Assembly (NCBI GenBank): GCA_037176885.1
Contig: JAWWNJ010000009.1
Span: forward strand, 1,798,001-1,862,000
Source: Favolaschia claudopus
Lineage: Eukaryota; Basidiomycota; Agaricomycetes; Agaricales; Mycenaceae
Reading direction: 5' to 3'
DNA: 64,000 nucleotides
Position 1 is the first letter of the stretch. Every line of letters begins with the position of its first letter. Of the stretch, positions 49,091 to 59,745 are shown one piece after another. The position numbers and the translations under genes are program-made. A model generated the notes under the pieces. The model saw nothing but the letters and a program-made list of their open reading frames with translations, was not told the DNA's origin and ran no database searches.

Positions 49091-51143
49091 ATGTCTCCAC
49101 CAAAACATACAGATACATCTACAGTCACGTCCGATACTCAAACACTTGAGCTTGCACATCGTACTCCGCTTCCTGCCTCCACTTCGACACTTTTTGTCGC
49201 AGAAAGCCTTGACGGACGATTTGACGGGGGTAGCCGTAGAAGCCGTTCAGTAGCATCCCATAATTCTGCAGAAAATATGGAAAATGTGAACGAATCGGCA
49301 CTACCTCCAATCGATAGGGGATTTCAAGCCTGGACTTTCGTACGCTATCCTTTCATTAACAGTAACAGTATGCAATATTGAGAATATTCCTATGATCATG
49401 ATCATCCAGCTTGCTGCTGCATTCGTGGTCGAAGGCATCGCTTGGGGATTTCTCAACGCTTACGGAGTGTTTCTCGACGGTAAAAAGATTCTCGTCGTTG
49501 AACTTCAGAAACCATGATATTGATATTCCGATTTGCCAGCGTACTTACAAAATCCTCGCTACGCTTCACAGAAGAATTCGAATTCGGTGCTCCCCCTGAT
49601 CGGAACGCTGTCGTCTGGGATATTATATTGCTCCGGTATGTGGTGAATTTCTACATACTCTGTTGACTTGTATCATCCAAAAGAACTAATTAGTGATTTT
49701 CTTCAGGGTCCGTTATCAATCCAATTGCAATTCGTTATCCACAACATCGTCGGAAGGCGATGTGGACGGGTGCTGCGTTGTGTGCTGGGACACTTATCGG
49801 AGCAAGTTATGCAACTAAGGTGCGGGACCAACTTCCATGACAATCCGGACGCGACCATTCACTCGATACACTGTATAGATCATCCATCTTCTTCTCTTGC
49901 AAGGTGTTTTATATGGCGTAGGAGGAGGTTTGTTTTCTTGTCGGGCTTCCATTCTTTTTGTTAAATACTCTTCTCAGCGCTCCTCTACTTGCAATGTCTT
50001 TCGTTCATGTCTGAATGGTTCGCCGTGCGACGCGGCATGGCGAATGGTATCCTCTTTGCCGGTACATACATTCTTGCCAGCTTCGATCTCTATCAATGTT
50101 GAATCAACGCTCTCAGGCACCTCCGTTGGTGGTTTATTACTCCCTTTGATCCTGACGCCGATGATATCGAAATATGGGCCCTCCACGACGTTGCGAATCT
50201 TAGGGATCGCGGTAGGAATGCTTCTATTCCTACTATTGCCGTTCGTCAAAGGAAGGCTTCCCGACGCTCGAATTCGAGTTCATGGTCCGGCGCCGAGAGG
50301 CGCGAATAGGCCTCGGGAATGGATGTCGCACAAGGCGTTTTGGCTGTTCCTCACGGTCAATACGTTGCAAGCTCTGGGTTTTTTCATTCCCATTGTCTAT
50401 CTGCCAAGTAATTCGTTGTCCCCTCCAAACTTTTGTGTAGCATTTAATTTACCTCATTGATTACAGCATTCGCCAACTCGCTTCACGACAGCTCGACGTC
50501 CAACTCAGCTCTGACTTTGGCGATGTTGAACGGTGAGTGTTTTTCTTGAATCGATTCATCACGCGATCGTGACTTGTTTGAACGAATGTAATAGCCGCGG
50601 CCGTCGTAGGTCGAATTTCCATGGGCATCCTCGCAGATAAGTTCAATCCCTGGGTATTGGCGCTTAGCACTCTGTTTTCCACATCCATCGCGACATTCAT
50701 CCTCTGGGGTGTACTATCGCGCTCCTTTGCGGCGTTGCTAGCTTTCGGAATTGTATATGGGAGCATTGCCGGGGGTTGGAGCAGCTTGTACACGGGTTTT
50801 GTTCGACCTCTTGCTCGTACGTCTTCTCTTCGCCCTCCATCTGAGTCCATTTTGCTCGCTGACCATTTATACTCAAGACGACGACCCCGCCATGTCCACG
50901 ACGCTATACGGATATCTCTTGCTTTCAAGAGGGATAGGAAATATCGTCTCCACTCCCATCTCATCGAGGTTGTATGCTCAGGCTCACAATGTCACCCGGA
51001 GCCACGATAGCACCGGATTCGACGTCGGTCAAGGACGATTCGAGAATATGATTATCTATGTTGGGACGTGTTTCGCTGGTGCGGCGGGGGTCGCTGCGTT
51101 AGGATTGGCGTTGGATGTGCGAAAGGCCCGGGGCCGACGTTGA
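49091..51143 (+). CDS. MFS monocarboxylate-type transporter 2
   Basis: Close paralog of the transporter at 31824-33807, with the same intron positions and the same segment order: PLPASTSTLFVAES, LAAAFVVEGIAWGFLNAYGVFLD, RYPQHRRKAMWTGAALCAG, SFMSEWFAVRRGMANGILFAGTSVGG, VKGRLPDARIRVHGPAPRG, FLTVNTLQALGFFIPIVYLP, MGILADKFNPWVLALSTLFS, YGSIAGGWSSLYTGFVRPLA and LLSRGIGNIVSTPISSRLYA. Frames join cleanly, so it is probably functional. Here the donor at 49636 is GTATGT where the paralog has GCATGT. Twelve hydrophobic helices expected; substrate unknown. Confidence 0.92.
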
Positions 51144-52494
51144 GAAAAAGAACACAAAAGAATTGCAAAAGAGAGAAATCCTTTGCTTATTATGTATCGG
51201 CTTTATTTTCTTCAAAGTTTATCTGGCTTCGAACTGAGAGACTACTCCTACCTTGACTCCTACAACAAACCGCAGGTACACGGCATTTTTTGTAAGAGAC
51301 TACTTAGACTACTCCATTACCTTCCTGATAAATTTGCGTCCACTATGTAGATATAGAGGGTGATCAATGGCCGTTCTTCCCTGATGCAGCAACCGACCTC
51401 TTGAGAGCCTACCTCTCCCAACAATCTTTCAATCTCTCTCGGCCGATCAGCCCCGAATTCCCAAATAGAGGCTGCGAACAAATAAATCGGCTTTTGTCGG
51501 GCATAGGCCGCATAACAAGCGGGAGTCCAGGCGTCGTCGCTGCAGGTCCAAATCATACGCCTTTTGGTCCCTCCCTCATTGTCGGCACTTTCTGCCCGCC
51601 CCACATCATCCTCGTCTCTACTCCTTACATGGACCCGAAACAACTAGTCCTCTTTTGGTCGATGGCCCTCAGTTCTGCACCAGGGAATTAGAAGGAAAGG
51701 GAACTTCAATTCTGGGCTCGGTTCCCCAAAATCGCCGTTGCAAGTCGCGTGCAGTTTTGGAATCTTGTCACCTGGCGAGGCTACCATGTTAAATGTCGTT
51801 TCAAAATCCTTTCGAAGTCAAGGCCGACTCCCCGAGTCGTCGGGCTTCCAACAACTTGTTCCTGCTTCCTTCCGCTGTAACGGGTTTCCCGCCTTGGTTC
51901 GCGTGTTTCCCGCAATCTTCTAGCGCTGAGACCACTTGTCACTTGTCCTCTGTGCTCTGTACTGAATGGCCTAGACCACTCTTTGGCGTGTATCCGCGTT
52001 CTGTCAACCATATACATCTTGAATTTTACAGCGACCTAGGCCCTACTTACTGCTCGCAATCTGACCTTCCTTTCAAGTGTGAAGCCTCCCCCGAACGCAC
52101 TTGGTGTTTCCGCGTTCTTCTAACGTCTGGAGGCACAGAACTCTTGTCATCATCGTTGGCGGAACGGCCTGGACCACCTCTCGCTCTTCCCTCTTTCTGC
52201 TCGCAATTAACTTCTATGGCTCAAATCAAAGAGCTCGGGACCGTCCAGCCGCGTGGGCGCGCAACTGCACATGCCTCTCCCGCGTCCAGGCCTTTTTACC
52301 GTCCTAAAAAGTCTTGACGATAACTCTAAAACGACATTTTACTTGTTCTTCGGTGTCCGTTGCAAGGTCCCGCCACTCTGTCAGAATGACCCTTGGTTCT
52401 TCCGCAAGTCGCAAGTCGTCGGGGTGTCTCCGCGCCCGAAGATTTGACCCCATTCGTCATTCCCTCATTCGCGATCCGCGCAGGAGGAGGCTGG
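51144..52494. other. Intergenic, no supported gene
   Basis: About 1.35 kb. Several open frames occur but they share no motif. Some pieces of 51830-52000 and 52060-52260 look loosely alike (for example 'GTTTCC...CTTCTA' and 'GGCCT(A/G)GACCAC'), which may be an old degenerate repeat. Confidence 0.4.
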
Positions 52495-52502
52495 TATAAA
52501 AG
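52495..52502 (+). promoter_or_regulatory. TATA box of the secreted Leu/Gly-rich gene
   Basis: TATAAAAG, about 119 bp before the ATG at 52614. Confidence 0.45.
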
Positions 52503-52613
52503 TATGAGCCACAGTGCAAGGATCCTCAGGTCGACATACATCCGCTGTTGCCTACCTACCTGTCCCTCTTCAGCATATATCCTTCGCATTCACACCCACA
52601 AAACACTCGTACA

Positions 52614-53510
52614 ATGCTCTTCTCCACCCTCGTTATCCTCGCCTCGACCTTTGCGTCTTCGCTCGCCGTCGCCACGCCCACGTAAGCTTACCTTCTCCTT
52701 ATCCTCGCTCCATCAATCTACATTCGTATTAACTCACCCCCGCCCCATGCAGCCCCAAACCACCGCCACCGCCTCCATCGACGCCCTCATCTCCCAAGCC
52801 TCCACCGCCATGACGCACCTCACGCGCCCTCAACGCCCTCGGCGCCCAGCTCGCTTTCAACGCCTCCACTTCCACCTCTACCTCCACCTCCACCTCCACC
52901 TCTACTTCTTTATCCGACACCCACACCGCCATCCAACACATCAACGACATCGTCGACCGCCTCGTCCGCACCGGCTACTCTGACGGCAGGTGGTGGCCTC
53001 CTCGGCGGGGCTCTTAGGCGGACTCCTCGGCGGCGGGCAGCGGTGGCGTGAGCGACACCGGCCTCGGACAGCTTTTGGGCGGCGACGGGGGCATCCTCTC
53101 GGGTCTGCTCTCCGGGGACTTACTCGGCGGTCTCCTAAACGGCGGCGGCCTCCTTGGCGGTCTCCTCGGTGGCAACGGCGGGCTGCTCGGCGGCCTCGTC
53201 AACGGGGCTCCTAGGCGGGCTTCTCGGCGGCGGCGGCGGGCTGCTCGGTGGCCCTCCTCGGCGGCGGCGGCGGCGGCCTCCTCTCCTCCGTCGCGGGCCT
53301 GCTGAACCTCTTCCTGGACTCAACGCCGCCTACGGCACCGACGTCGTCAGCGAGCTGCTTGAGATCGTGCAGAACTTGGTAGGCTCGTTGGAGGGGATTT
53401 TGCCGGGTGCGAAGGGGTGCGGGTGTGGGCAGAGCAGCGCGTTGCAGGCTGCGCTGGCGGCATTGATGCAGGCTAACAAGGACCAGCTGGCGAAGATTGT
53501 GGCGCACTGA
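52614..53510 (+). CDS. Secreted Leu/Gly-rich protein, frame disturbed
   Basis: I do not recognise a named family. The start MLFSTLVILASTFASSLA is a signal peptide. After an intron (52682-52752) a helical segment (SIDALISQASTAMTHLTR then ALNALGAQLAFNAS), a Ser-Thr dipeptide repeat (52860-52910), HTAIQHINDIVDRLV, a long LLGG/GGGLLGGL repeat, and a C-terminal domain (AAYGTDVVSELLEIVQNLVGSLEGILPG, QAALAALMQANKDQLAKIVAH) can all be read. They fall in different frames, with shifts near 52682-52752, 52825, 53010-53050 and 53205-53260. Shifts cluster in GC-rich repeats, so assembly error or repeat slippage is as likely as pseudogenisation. The TATA box supports a real gene. Confidence 0.55.
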
Positions 53511-53925
53511 TGATTGTGTTGTAAGTCCGTTCTTCTTTTTGCTTGAAGTGCCTCATTCGTGTCATTGCAGGTCGCCAAATCCATCCATCTTGAATCTTGC
53601 ATTTTCGTTCCCCTGGGTTATGCTTGGGCTGCACGTTGCTGTTACTTACACGATCCCCGCCTCATTCATCGATAATACACGATTTGCACTGTCTATTCTT
53701 TTACCTTCATGTATATCTGTTGTCGATCCAAATTGATTCCAATCTTTGAGAAGTCCTCTTGTGTTGTCGCTATCCCACTGGCCAACAGACAAGAAACGCG
53801 TAAAAAAGAAAATGGATATGAAAGTGGATACTTAAGGCTCCCTTCCCGTCCGTACGGTAGTACTGTAAATGGCTAATCGTATACAAAAAAGAGACTGGAT
53901 GAGATGGAATGAGAGAACGATATGA
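53511..53925. other. Intergenic between convergent genes
   Basis: 3' flanks of the secreted-protein and tropomyosin genes. Nothing else seen. Confidence 0.55.
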
Positions 53926-54725
53926 TCAGAGACCCTCCATCTCCGCAACGAGTTTGTCCAGCTCTGCCTTTGCGGTGCGGTATTTCTGTTCTACGGCCTG
54001 CCGTCAAATTCGTCCATTAGCTATCGGTTCGTTAGGGAAAGCGAATGCGGCCGACGCACCTCCGCCTTCTCCTCCCACCCATCCCTCTCCTTCTCCGCAG
54101 CCATCTGCTGCCTCTCCGCCTATCCAAGCGCACGCAAAAGTCAGCCCAAATCCTAAACAACCTCGCCGCGACGCACCTGCTCAGCCTTCACATCCAGCTC
54201 CCTCACCCTCCCCTTCGCTTCAGCGAGATCCGCCTCTGCGCGCTCGAGGCGGGATTCAGAGGTGTCGAGCTGAGGTCGTCGCACACATATATAGTCAGTA
54301 ATCGATGGGACGGCAGCGGTAGAGTAAGTAGGATGGGTAAGAGTAGGAGTACCTGCACGCGCAAGGACTTGATCTCGTTGTCCCGCTCGAGGAGGGCCTG
54401 GTCCCGGTCTTTGACGAGGGATTCGGCGGTTTCGGCGCGGAGCGTTGCGGCGTCGACTTCAGAGCGGAGTTGGACGAGACGCTGTGGGTGGTGGCGAACG
54501 AGCAAGGGTGCGTGCGTGGTGTCATGTCATATCATCAATTCAAAAGTCGTCGTCGAAATCGTGGGTGAGCGAGGAGATCCAAGGCCATCGAGAACGAGAG
54601 TATGTCGTTGCAGGGTTGAAGTAGCGAGAAATAAAGGAAGGGACGAGATAGAGACAGTATCAGCTACTCGCAGCAAACCATCTCATAACCGCATAACCGC
54701 GCACCTCCTTTATTCTGTCCGTCAT
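53926..54725 (-). CDS. Tropomyosin-like protein, unusually short
   Basis: Actin-filament-binding coiled coil related to fungal Cdc8/Tpm. Exons 54725-54705 (MTDRIKE), 54481-54353, 54269-54177, 54119-54060 and 53997-53926 join in phase 0 to 124 residues. The N terminus MTDRIKERLVQLRSEVDAAT and the C terminus (DVKAEQAERQQMAAEKERDGW, VEQKYRTAKAELDKLVAEMEGL) match known fungal tropomyosins. Compared with the usual 161 residues, about 37-40 middle residues are missing, with no room for a lost exon in the 83- and 57-bp introns that flank the gap. Heptads continue throughout. It could be a divergent paralog rather than the main tropomyosin. The 21-nt first exon was found by its match to the family N terminus. 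Confidence 0.85.
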
Positions 54726-54955
54726 CTTTGGCTTGCAGCTGGTTTAGTGGCTTGCTGGTGGTGCTTGGGCTGAGAGCGCTGTCGGCAGCGACGGCAAAGA
54801 CGATGAAGGCGGTTGGGAGGAGGGAGCAACGTCTGATCCCAATTAGGAATTGGGCGGTGCTCCGACTGCTGCGAGTCTCCAAGAATACAGAGTCATTTAC
54901 TTTTCTACATTTTTTTGCACACATTCATGTATAGTATGTATCACAAAAAGAACTG

Positions 54956-56631
54956 CTAATACCGCCGCCGCCTGGCGCTCTGGAATTTTGACGTCTCTCG
55001 TCTCAGCCGTCTACCAGCAAATTTCAATATGAAGAAAAAGAGAACGCGAAACCACATACCGACTCGCCCTCTCCCTCTCAACCTCCCTCCTCTCAACCTC
55101 CTCCGCCGTCAACACCTCAAACCTCGTCCTAAACTCATCCGCCTCCTGCCAATCCCGCCACACGCTCTCCAGCGGCTTCGGCCCCCTCCCCCTTGCAACC
55201 GACGCGAGCCCCAGCCCCGTCTTATCGCGCATCCCTCCGCCGTCGACGATCCCCCACTCCACCGCGTCCTTCTTGTGCTTCATGAGCTCCTCGTGCACTG
55301 CGTGTGCGATGAGCGGCACCGCCTCGCCTGCCAGCCCCAGGTCGCAGCAGAGTGTCTTCGCGAAATCTTCTGGTGTTAAGGGCGAGAGCAGGTCCCATTC
55401 GATGTGGTCCAGAAGGTGGTGGTTGGCGATTTGCACGTCGATCTGCGCGCGAGTCAGCTGTCGTTCACGGGAGTCAGCGAGAACGCACACTGAGGATGAC
55501 ACGACATTCGGGGACCTCGTCGCCCTGCGGATCGAGCCCGTCGTTCATGAGCTCGAGACGCGCGATGGCTTCGTGCTCCTCCAGCTGCGCGCGGATCTGA
55601 TTCGTCACAGTCTCTACCCAGACACTCGGCAAGTCGAGGTCCGTACAGAAGATCCGCGCAAAATTCTCCGGCTGCACGAGCTCCTCGTTCAGATTCCACA
55701 CAAAACAATCGCGGATACGATGCGTGTCCGTCTCAAACTCGACGCGGATCGGCACGAGCGACGCGCGTTTCATGCCTTCTTGCGCTAGCGTGTCGAGCGG
55801 GCTGCACGAACATTTTAGGACGAGAAACAAACAAAAACGCGCAAGAAGAAGAACGACGCACTGATGCACATGAGACGTCAAGCCCATCACCTTGCTCGTT
55901 ATAAACCTCGCCGGAGGCACCATCCCCAGATAACTCTGATCCAACTCGGCCTTCTCAGGTCTCAACGGCGGCGGCGGTGGCGGCGCCGGCTGCACTGTCG
56001 TCACCCCCGTATTCGAATTAAACACACTCATCCCCGGCGCCATCCCCTTCCTCCCCGCCGTCCTCGCCCTCATCCTATCACTAACAAAATCGCTATCATC
56101 GGAATCAAGCGCACCCGCGTCGGGGATGTCGTCCCCGGAGCCCGGGTCCGCGTAGTTGATGGTGCCGCCGCGGCGCGTGGCGCGGGCGGTGGAGTTGAAG
56201 TTGGAGTTGGAGGCGGCGTGCGGGGCGGCGAGGATGGGCTGCACGAGGAGGGTGGCGCCCGTGCGGAGGCGGGAAGGGTAGGTGCATAGGAAGGCTTGGG
56301 TCGTTACTGGGATGGGGTTCGGTGGGGGGTATTGCGGGCCGGCGGGGGCGTAGGCGATGGGGAGGGGCTGCTGCGGGATGGGCTGTGGTTGGGGTGGTAA
56401 TTGCTGCTGCTGCTGCTCGACTACGGGAGTGGAGGTGCCGGTGCGAGATGCGCGCTGAGTAGCGCGAGTGGTGCGACCGCCGGTCGTCGGGGTAGCGCCT
56501 GGGGCTGCGTTGGACCAGTTCATGAGATTTCTTTGGTAGGTGCCGGAGTTGCCAGCTGCGGCAGCGTGTAGCTGAGAAATCGTTTGGCTGAGTCGCGAGT
56601 CGGACATGACTTGGTAGTCATTCTGAGACAT
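54956..56631 (-). CDS. SNF5-domain chromatin-remodelling subunit
   Basis: Core subunit of a SWI/SNF- or RSC-type complex (SMARCB1/Snf5/Sfh1 family), nuclear. A Pro/Gln/Ala-rich N terminus is followed by the two SNF5 repeats: LVPIRVEFETDTHRIRDCFVWNLNEE with FARIFCTDLDLP, and IDVQIANHHLLDHIEWDLLSPLTPEDFAKTLCCDLGL, then HAVHEELMKHKKDAVEWG. The C terminus is reached through a last intron and ends in a basic SARRRRY at 54956. Three introns are visible near 55800, 55450 and 55030. The start is placed at MSQNDYQVMSDSRLSQ (56631); 56607 or 56757 are alternatives. Whether it is Snf5 or Sfh1 cannot be settled from this. Confidence 0.9.
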
Positions 56632-56757
56632 TGAGACTAAATTTTTCTGCAACCTGATGTATCGAGTTTTAGGACGAAATCCGGCGATCCCCAGCCTTGT
56701 GAGATTCAGAAAGCCGTTGAAGAAAGGAGGGTAGCCGAGTTCCAACGCTTTGTCCAC

Positions 56758-57416
56758 AGTTTTCGTGTGGACCGTAAAAGTACCGTTGAAGAGCGGGAGC
56801 GTTGGCGGACGCGATATAGAGTATGAGAAAGGACTAGACCGGTGACCGTCTGTCTATGGAATGAAGCAGATTGCGATTACACGCTTTTTCAGCGAGGAGT
56901 GAGCAGGATGTTTCTAGAGTGCTCTTGGAGTGTTCGCGATCTTCGACGGCTGGAAATTCGTCCAGTACGCCCAAAGGGACCAGTGCCACCAATCTTGAGG
57001 AGAAAGAATGGGTGGGAGGCGCCCAAAGAGTAGCTTGAATATCGGTGTGGCAGAGTTGTGGCAGAGAATGCGACGCGACAGTGCGCGACGGTGTTCAGGT
57101 CAAAAGCGTTAAGTCACAGTTCGGTCACACGTCACACCGCGCTATCTAATCTGCCCTTATCTCCCATGCGAGCTTACTTATTTCGCCAGAAACTTTAGAA
57201 ACCGTTCAGCAACTCTGTACATTCTGGGCTTAAACGGTTAACGCTAGGAGCTGCCCCCGGTGTAGCTTTGCCACTCTGACTGGAATTGAGAAAGAAAAGT
57301 GGTGATCACATATATATTCAATCTCTCACTGGGTTTTCGTACTTTGTAACAGCTACTCCGCGCTACAATTCGGTCAATCGACGCTAATAAGCCGCAAACT
57401 TGCACATGAAGAAAAA
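56758..57416. other. Intergenic
   Basis: Upstream of the SNF5 gene and downstream of the Zn2Cys6 gene. No feature recognised. Confidence 0.5.
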
Positions 57417-59745
57417 TCACAAATACGTCCCATTCCCAACGAAAAGAAACTCCTTCCCCAGATCCGGCGGAAGCGTAAACACCGACGTCCAATTATTATC
57501 CAACGGCGCGGGAAACATGTCGAGAAACATCGACTCTTCCACGAGACTCTGTATCGGGATCGACTTTGAAGGATTCTGCCGAAGACGCTGTTTTTGGAGG
57601 AATACGTCCAGGCGTTCGACGAGGCCAGATGGAAGCGGCCACGAGTATCCGATGAGTTTGAGTGCTTCGGATAAACTGTCCAGCAATCTTTCATCAGCGA
57701 ATTCATATACACAGAAATAAAGCTTTTGACTGACGTTTGCATCGTCGCAGACCGCTCCGGGGAGACACTCCCATTCACCTCCGCCTCGGATATACAAAAT
57801 TCCGCCCACTCGACGACGACGCCGCGGTGAGAGTGCGCCATGTGCGGCAGAGAAGGCATCGTGCGCAGCGCACTCGCGACCTCCGTCACCGCGAGATCCG
57901 CCATGGCGTGCACCTGCCGCGCGAGCAGCGCGATGCGCTCGGCGGCCCATTGGTCTGCCTGCGCCTGCGCTTGAACCACTTGCGCTGGAGATGTATACGT
58001 AGCGAAGGAGGAGGGAATGGATGCGGAGGGCAGCGCTCGGGCGCGCCGGACGAGCTCACGATGCAGCGCTAGGACGAGCGTCGTGCGGCTCAGAGTCATG
58101 ATGTATGCGCAGGAACGAAGGTTGAGGCGTGAGTCGCTGGCGGCTGGGGGACAGAACAGCGAGTCGCTAGGGTAGGTTTCGTCTTCGTGGTTGAAAATCA
58201 GGGAACAGATAGCGTTGAGGTGGTTGAGGGCGGAGATGAAATCCATGATACAGCTTTCGTCGAGTGGGTGGCGGCGAGCGTAGTCTGCGGAAAGCTTCTG
58301 AGTAACTCGATTCGAGTATGAAGAGGAGTAGTAGCTCGCACTTCCGGTGATTTTCTCATACAGTTCTCGAGCGAGACGGGTAACATGGTAGAAATCTGTC
58401 AACAAGTTAGATAGATAAATTAGAGTAGAAGAACTCACAAGGCCGAAGCACGGTAAACGGAATGAGCGGCTGCTCTTTCCTCTTTTGTACCACACTTTGT
58501 ATGGAGGCAAATAGATTCTGCAAAGACAGCGGCTCCGGGCCCATAATCAAGAGCTGATCGTGAGATGATCTGAACATGAAGCCATGAAGAAGACAATTCA
58601 AAATTCAACTCCAACTTCACACATACACTAATATCGGTTGTCGGTTGAGAGTTGTCTCCAAGACCTCCATGGACTACAAACAAAAGGAATGAGCTCCGAG
58701 GTCCGGAAATTTTTAAATCCATACTAAATATCCCGCCCAAACCGTCGCAGCCAGCGCATTCATATTCTCCTCGGCCCAAGCATCGTCGCAGAGTGTACGA
58801 AGGTGGGAAAGATACCCAGATGCCCAGGGTCTGGATTTCTCTGGCTCTGCAAATCCTCAGTTTACAAGGGAAAGAAACCAATTTGCTGCTGTATGTACAA
58901 ACCGATGAGAAACTGAAGCAAAAAACACGACGCCGCGTTATCTTCAGAGGGCTCGAGAATGATGTTGACTTGGCACGCGAGACGAAGCGCCTCGGCACAC
59001 AAAGCTTGGTAGACGGGTGTCCGGCGGACGCCGTAGTCGCGCAGATCTGCGCCGTGCTTGAAGACAGAACGGTCTGCGAGGGAGTTTGGATTGGGTCCGG
59101 GGCCAATGATGGCGGGATCGAACGATATGGAGGCAGAAAGGGCGCTCGATGAATGAATTTAGACGGCAAAAAAAGGAAAAGAGATTGAGAAAGCTTACAC
59201 CGCACAATATGCTAGCACCTTTAGGTGAGGTGGAAGAAGATGTATTTGCCACGAAATGGAAGTGAGAGCGTCGCGGAGGACTTGTCTTGGAAACATAGGA
59301 TGGTTATATTGAGGTATGTGAGCGAAACCTGAATTCAGCTGAGTTCAATCGCAGCGATAAAGTGTATGTATTCATTCACAGTCAAACAGGTGATGAACCA
59401 ATTCGGGAGAGAGTTCGACGAAGTGCGAGGGGGGAAAGACAGACATCTCGGTGTCTTTTGGTGAGGTCGCGACTTGTGGCGGGCTTGAACCTTCCGGACT
59501 CTTCTTCGGAGGGCGACCCCGTACAACGGGCGTTGTCGTGCATCTAAACTGGTTAGCCACGTAGATAAATGTGCAAAAGAATTAATTTACTTTGTTCCCT
59601 TTTCGAAACAGCGAGGACAAGGAGATCCGTCCGTCGTAGGATGGCACAGAACGCGCCGAGCTTTGCAAGAGTCACAGGCCGGCGGCTTCTTGCGTTTTGA
59701 GATGTGAGGAGTTTGAATAATTGGATTGAGATTGGTGGACATCAT
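57417..59745 (-). CDS. Zn(II)2Cys6 fungal transcription factor
   Basis: DNA-binding regulator, nuclear. The N terminus (start MMSTNLNP at 59745 or the next ATG at 59742) carries CDSCKARRVLCHP then CPRCFEKGTKC, spaced CX2CX6CX8CX2CX6C, the binuclear zinc cluster, with the last Cys brought in by an intron. PPKKSPEGS follows, then the fungal-specific regulatory middle domain (HFVELSPELVHHLFDC, the segment around 59150-58950 reading PAIIGPGPNPNSLADRSVF and ADLRDYGVRRTPVYQALCAEAL). The last intron (about 57709-57755) leads to LLDSLSEALKLIGYSWPLP and the end FLFVGNGTYL. About 8-10 exons; middle junctions are approximate. Target genes unknown. Confidence 0.87.
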
